A DNA stretch of 17,532 bases from Pseudomonadota bacterium (GTDB taxonomy: Bacteria; Pseudomonadota; Gammaproteobacteria; Acidiferrobacterales; UBA6901): assembly GCA_021785795.1 (NCBI GenBank), contig JAJYEK010000070.1, forward strand, positions 1 to 17,532, given 5' to 3'. Under the pieces are notes generated by a model. It did not search any database, was not told the origin of the DNA, and worked only from the letters and a program-made list of their open reading frames with translations. Within the stretch, counting starts at the first letter, position 1, and every line of letters starts with the position of its first letter. Below, one piece after another: positions 13,929 to 17,532 of the stretch. The translations under genes were made by a program, and so were the position numbers.

Positions 13929-15818
13929 ATGACTAGCGAGATGCACAAGGAAACCCTCGGCTTTCAGGCCGAAGTCCGCCAGCTTCTGGATCTTATGATC
14001 CATTCGCTATACAGCAACAAGGAGATATTCCTGAGAGAGCTGATTTCCAATGCCTCTGACGCTGCAGACAAGCTGCGTTTCGAAGCATTGACCGATGATG
14101 GCCTGTTTGAAGGCGATGCTGATCTGGCAATCACGGTAGAAGTCGACAAACAGGCGCGGACGGTAACCGTTTCAGACAACGGTGTCGGGATGAGTCGTTC
14201 GGAAGTCGTTGAAAACATCGGCACCATCGCCAGGTCCGGGACCCGGCAGTTTCTGTCGTCACTCACGGGAGACCGCGCAAAGGATCTGCATTTGATCGGC
14301 CAGTTCGGGGTTGGCTTCTACTCCACGTTCATAGTTGCCGAAAAGGTGACGTTGTACTCGCGGCGCGCGGGCCTTGGTCCGGAACACGGGGTGCGGTGGG
14401 AGTCGGACGGGAAGGGACAGTATACGCTGGAGACCATCGAGCGTCCGGCTCGTGGTACAGAGGTGGTTTTGCATCTGCGTGATGGGGAAGATGAGTTTCT
14501 CGACCCCCACCGGCTGCGAGACATCGTGCGCAAATATTCAGACCACATCACGCTCCCTATCCGCATGCGCAAGGAAGACCAGAAGGACGGAGACAGCCAT
14601 GAAGTTGTCAACCGAGCTTCCGCGCTTTGGGCGCGCCCGCGTGGCGAAATTACTGAGCAGGAATACGAAGAATTTTACAAACACGTAGCCCACGACTTCG
14701 AGCCGCCGCTGGCGCACATTCACAGCCGCGTGGAAGGAAAGCAGGAATACACGTCGCTGCTCTATGTGCCGCGGCGTGCTCCGTTTGATCTCTGGGACCG
14801 GGACAAGCGCCATGGTGTGAAGCTCTATGTGCGCAGGGTATTCATCATGGACGATGCGGAACAGCTGCTTCCGCCGTATCTGCGTTTTGTGCGTGGCGTG
14901 GTTGACTCCAACGACCTGCCGCTCAATATCTCCCGCGAAATCCTGCAGCACAGCAAGGACATCGATTCCATGCGTGCCGGGTCCGTAAAGAAGGTGCTCG
15001 ACCTGCTCGATGATCTGGCCCAGAAGGACGGCGAGAAGTATGCCATGTTCTGGAAGGAATTCGGCCGCGTTCTCAAGGAGGGCGTGGTGGAGGACTATGC
15101 CAACCGAGACCGCATCGCCAAGTTGCTGCGGTTTGCCTCCACAAATACCGACGCCGACAACCAGGACGTCACGCTCGGTGCCTATGTGGCACGTATGAAG
15201 CAGGGACAGGAACGGATCTTTTATGTGACCGCCGACAGCTTTGGTGCTGCCAGGAGCAGTCCGCATTTGGAGATTTTTCGCAAGAAGGGCATCGAAGTCT
15301 TACTGATGTACGACCGCATCGACGAGTGGGTGGTCTCGCATCTTTCGGAGTTCGAAGGAAAGCAGTTGCAGTCTGTGACCAAGGGAGACCTCGACCTAGG
15401 TGATCTCGAAAACAAAGAAGACAGGGAGCAACAGCAGAAGGCGGCAACGGAATTCAAGGAACTGACAGACAGGATTAAGGAGGCGCTTGGTGAACAGGTT
15501 AAGGAGGTGCGGATCACTCACCGTCTTACCAGTTCGCCCGCTTGCCTTGTGACTGGCGAACACGATATCAGCGTCAACATGGAGCGGTTGCTGAAGGCGG
15601 CGGGACAGACCGCATTGTCTGTAAAGCCGATACTTGAGATCAATCCCGAGCACCCGCTGGTCGTTAGGCTCAGAACAGTGAGCGATTCCGGAAGGTTTTC
15701 TGACTGGAGCCGTCTCCTGCTCGATCAGGCACTGCTCAGCGAGGGCGGGCAGCTTGATGATCCGGCGGGGTTCGTCCAGCGTCTGAACCAGTTGTTGGAG
15801 GTTCTAGCCGTGGCGTGA
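13929..15818 (+). CDS. htpG: Chaperone HtpG (Hsp90 family)
   Basis: A 629-residue bacterial Hsp90, close to the 624 of E. coli HtpG. It is an ATP-dependent cytosolic chaperone that works as a dimer and remodels client proteins with DnaK. The N-terminal GHKL ATPase domain (about 1-215) has E37 and N41 in [14 protein letters not shown]83 in SDNGVGM, and the GQFGVGFYS lid motif. The middle domain (about 225-500) carries the catalytic-loop arginine in LPLNISRE. The C-terminal dimerisation domain follows, with [10 protein letters not shown] and [11 protein letters not shown]. There is no MEEVD tail, as expected in bacteria. A heat-shock-like promoter lies upstream. The IS607-type element begins within about 70 bp of the stop but leaves the reading frame complete. 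Confidence 0.98.
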   Translation: MTSEMHKETLGFQAEVRQLLDLMIHSLYSNKEIFLRELISNASDAADKLRFEALTDDGLFEGDADLAITVEVDKQARTVTVSDNGVGMSRSEVVENIGTIARSGTRQFLSSLTGDRAKDLHLIGQFGVGFYSTFIVAEKVTLYSRRAGLGPEHGVRWESDGKGQYTLETIERPARGTEVVLHLRDGEDEFLDPHRLRDIVRKYSDHITLPIRMRKEDQKDGDSHEVVNRASALWARPRGEITEQEYEEFYKHVAHDFEPPLAHIHSRVEGKQEYTSLLYVPRRAPFDLWDRDKRHGVKLYVRRVFIMDDAEQLLPPYLRFVRGVVDSNDLPLNISREILQHSKDIDSMRAGSVKKVLDLLDDLAQKDGEKYAMFWKEFGRVLKEGVVEDYANRDRIAKLLRFASTNTDADNQDVTLGAYVARMKQGQERIFYVTADSFGAARSSPHLEIFRKKGIEVLLMYDRIDEWVVSHLSEFEGKQLQSVTKGDLDLGDLENKEDREQQQKAATEFKELTDRIKEALGEQVKEVRITHRLTSSPACLVTGEHDISVNMERLLKAAGQTALSVKPILEINPEHPLVVRLRTVSDSGRFSDWSRLLLDQALLSEGGQLDDPAGFVQRLNQLLEVLAVA

Positions 15819-15849
15819 TTGGCAGCAGTTGTACCGGGGCTTGAACAGT

Positions 15850-15895
15850 TTGCATCGAATCTGCGTAAATCTATGCTAATAACTCCAAAATGGAG
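15850..15895 (+). promoter_or_regulatory. Candidate tnpA promoter and start-codon palindrome
   Basis: TTGCAT (15850-15855) and TATGCT (15872-15877), 16 bases apart, resemble a sigma-70 promoter. Transcription would start only a few bases before the ATG at 15890, giving a nearly leaderless message, consistent with the absence of a ribosome site. CTCCA (15883-15887) and TGGAG (15891-15895) form an inverted repeat around the start codon that could serve autoregulation by the recombinase's MerR-like head. Confidence 0.4.
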
Positions 15896-16516
15896 AGATT
15901 CGTAGGCATAGGCGAGGCCGCGCAGGCGCTGGGCGTGTCGATCACGACGCTGCGGCGCTGGGAAGCGGCGGGACGGCTGAGCGCGGAGCACACGGCGGGC
16001 GGTCATCGCCGCTATGACCTGGCGAAGCTGCGCCCGGAGATGTTCCGCGCCGAGGATGAAGCGAACCGGCGCACGGTCGCCTACGCCCGCGTCTCCCGTC
16101 ACGACCAGAAGGACGATCTGGAGCGGCAGAAGCAGGTGCTCGAACTCTACTGCGCCCGCCAGGGCTGGACGTTCGAGGTCATCGCCGACCTGGGGAGTGG
16201 CATGAACTATCACAAGAAAGGCCTCAAACGGCTGCTCGATGCCGTCATCGACGGCGAGATCGGGCGGCTGGTCATCACGCACAAGGACCGGCTGCTGCGC
16301 TTCGGCGCGGAACTGGTGTTCGCCATCTGCGAGGCCAAGGGCGTCGAGGTCGTGATCCTCAACCAGGGCGAGGACACCACGTTCGAGGAAGACCTCGCCC
16401 AGGATGTGCTGGAGATCATCACGGTGTTCAGCGCCCGGCTGTACGGCAGCCGCTCGCGCAAGAACCAAAAGCTGCTCGACGGTGTACGGGCCGCCGTGGA
16501 GAATGCCGCATGCTGA
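15890..16516 (+). CDS. tnpA: IS607-family serine recombinase (transposase)
   Basis: A 208-residue recombinase that cuts and joins DNA through a phosphoserine intermediate. The N-terminal MerR-like helix-turn-helix (about 1-48) reads GIGEAAQALGVSITTLRRWE and AGGHRRYD. The catalytic resolvase domain (about 62-200) has AYARVSRHDQKDDLERQ with nucleophile S69 and arginines R67 and R79, then ITHKDRLLRFG and a C-terminal RSRKNQKLL helix. The DNA-binding domain at the N-terminus, opposite to classical resolvases, is typical of IS607. All key residues are present and the frame is intact, so it may be active. The last 7 bases overlap tnpB. It is close in sequence style to many widely spread IS607 copies and is probably a recent arrival. 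Confidence 0.96.
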   Translation: MERFVGIGEAAQALGVSITTLRRWEAAGRLSAEHTAGGHRRYDLAKLRPEMFRAEDEANRRTVAYARVSRHDQKDDLERQKQVLELYCARQGWTFEVIADLGSGMNYHKKGLKRLLDAVIDGEIGRLVITHKDRLLRFGAELVFAICEAKGVEVVILNQGEDTTFEEDLAQDVLEIITVFSARLYGSRSRKNQKLLDGVRAAVENAAC

Positions 16517-17532
16517 TTGCTCACCCACTGGACCCGAACAACGCCCAGGCAACGTATCTGGCCCGCGCGGCGGGCACGGCGCGCTTCGCCTACAACTGGG
16601 CGCTGGCCGAGTGGAAGCGCCAGTACGAGGCGTGTAAGGCCGACAATAGCCTGCCGAAGCCCTCGCAAGCGGCGCTGCGCCGCCAGTTGAACGCGGTCAA
16701 GCGCGAGCAGTTCCCGTGGATGCTGGAGGTCACGAAGAACGCGCCGCAGATGGCGATCATCCAGTTGGGCCAGGCGTTCCAGAACTTCTTCGCGGGCCGC
16801 GCCCGCTATCCGCAGTTCCGCAAGAAGGGCGTGCACGACCGCTTCACGCTCACCAACGACCAGTTCGACATCGATGGTTCGCGCATTCGCATCCCCAACC
16901 TTGGCTGGGTGCGCATGCGCGAGACGTTGCGCTTCCAGGCCAAGATCATGTCGGCCACGGTCTCCCGTGTGGCCGACCGCTGGTTCGTCAGCATTGCCGT
17001 GGATACGCCCGACAGTTCGCACCTGCCCCAAGCCGAAAACCAAGGCGCGGCGGGTGTCGATCTGGGCGTGTTGGCATTGGCGACGCTCTCGACGGGAGAG
17101 AAGATCCCCAGTCCTAAGCCCCACAAGGCGCTGCTGGATCGCATGCGCAGGCTCTCGCGCAGCCTGTCGCGCAAGGTCAAGGGATCGGCCAACCGCCGCA
17201 AGGCCAAAGCCAAACTGGCGAAGCTGCACGCCCGTATCGCCGCCATCCGCTCGGACGCCCTGCACAAGCTCACGACGGACCTCACGCGCCGCTTCCACAC
17301 CATCGGCATCGAGGACCTGAACGTGCATGGCATGGTGAAGAACCGCCATCTGTCCCGTTCCATCGCGGACATGGGCTTCTTCGAATTCCGGCGGCAGTTG
17401 GAGTACAAGGCCGCGATGCGTGGCGTGCAGGTGGTGGTCGCCGACCGCTTCTTTGCGAGCAGCAAGACGTGCTCGGCGTGCGGCAAGAAGCTCGACGAAC
17501 TGCCGCTGTCGGTGCGCGAGTGGGCGTGCCCG
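16510..17532 (+). CDS. tnpB: TnpB RNA-guided nuclease of the IS607-type element (3' end cut by window edge)
   Basis: The frame from ATG 16510 is open to the window edge, giving 341 residues without a stop; full TnpB proteins are around 400. The start overlaps the tnpA end by 7 bases and has GGAGA (16498-16502) 7 bases upstream. The N-terminal part (ARFAYNWALAEW, then YPQFRKKG at 100-107) is typical of TnpB. RuvC residues D184 (GVDLGV) and E268 (IGIEDLNV) are present. The zinc-finger start is C321-x2-C324, with C340 at the edge; the fourth cysteine and the last RuvC aspartate are not covered. TnpB cuts DNA guided by an omega-RNA made from the element's right end, favouring retention of the element. 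Whether this copy is complete cannot be judged here. Confidence 0.95.
   Translation, partial: MLIAHPLDPNNAQATYLARAAGTARFAYNWALAEWKRQYEACKADNSLPKPSQAALRRQLNAVKREQFPWMLEVTKNAPQMAIIQLGQAFQNFFAGRARYPQFRKKGVHDRFTLTNDQFDIDGSRIRIPNLGWVRMRETLRFQAKIMSATVSRVADRWFVSIAVDTPDSSHLPQAENQGAAGVDLGVLALATLSTGEKIPSPKPHKALLDRMRRLSRSLSRKVKGSANRRKAKAKLAKLHARIAAIRSDALHKLTTDLTRRFHTIGIEDLNVHGMVKNRHLSRSIADMGFFEFRRQLEYKAAMRGVQVVVADRFFASSKTCSACGKKLDELPLSVREWACP

Larger units (their letters stand above)
15819..17532 (+). mobile_element. IS607-family insertion sequence, left part (right end outside window)
   Basis: The gene pair, a serine recombinase with a MerR-like DNA-binding head followed by an overlapping TnpB, defines the IS607 family. 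The left boundary is not visible directly, because these elements have no terminal inverted repeats and make no target duplication. It must lie between the htpG stop (15818) and the tnpA start (15890). IS607-type recombinases usually target GG dinucleotides, so the GGGG at 15836-15839 is a candidate junction. The right end and any omega-RNA region of TnpB are beyond the window. Confidence 0.85.

Noticed and set aside
14538..15266. 242-codon minus-strand open frame inside htpG
   Set aside because: Antisense to highly conserved htpG coding sequence; no independent signal.
16210..17349. Long minus-strand open frame (379 codons) opposite tnpA/tnpB
   Set aside because: It is the complement of clear TnpB and recombinase coding sequence in GC-rich DNA. 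It is rich in Arg/Gln/His and shows no family motif or ribosome site.
1..17532. CRISPR array, tRNA or rRNA genes
   Set aside because: No regularly spaced direct repeats, tRNA-like cloverleaf sequences or rRNA-like segments were noticed on reading both strands.

Overview
The window looks like a chromosomal segment of a high-GC proteobacterium, most likely a gammaproteobacterium. The signs are a FimX-type c-di-GMP protein, a YfcG-like glutathione transferase, a bacterial htpG and the general codon use. I cannot name the genus. The left edge cuts into or just before the start of an M16 peptidase gene, and the right edge cuts an IS607-type tnpB.

Layout. (1) 2-2662 (+): exported two-repeat M16 zinc peptidase. 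(2) 2753-5834 (-): a compact four-gene unit, in transcription order MerR-type regulator, ParA ATPase with a C-terminal AMPK/CBM48-type glycogen-binding domain, a MinD/FlhG-like protein without a Walker A motif, and a small unrecognised protein. The last three genes overlap or nearly touch. (3) 6133-6804 (+): Nu-class-like glutathione S-transferase, divergent from the merR gene. (4) 6829-8934 (-): REC-PAS-GGDEF-EAL protein with degenerate GGDEF and EAL motifs, FimX-like. (5) 8935-9589: a 655-bp gap without a convincing gene. (6) 9590-13772 (+): molybdenum hydroxylase operon, consisting of a [2Fe-2S] subunit, a Tat-exported molybdopterin subunit, an XdhC-family maturation protein and a MocA-like cytidylyltransferase. 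(7) 13929-15818 (+): htpG behind a sigma-32-like promoter. (8) about 15819 to the right edge (+): IS607-family element with serine recombinase tnpA overlapping truncated tnpB.

How the genes fit together. The molybdenum genes form one story: the two catalytic subunits resemble the IorAB type without a FAD subunit, MocA would make the cytosine dinucleotide form of the cofactor, and XdhC would mature and insert it. The most unusual block is the merR-parA unit. A ParA ATPase carrying a carbohydrate-binding domain, with its aromatic sugar-contact residues apparently kept, suggests ParA-type positioning or partitioning of a glucan-containing cargo such as glycogen granules. Two further proteins of unknown biochemistry are translationally coupled to it. 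This is a hypothesis drawn from domain content and gene order; no glycogen gene lies in the window.
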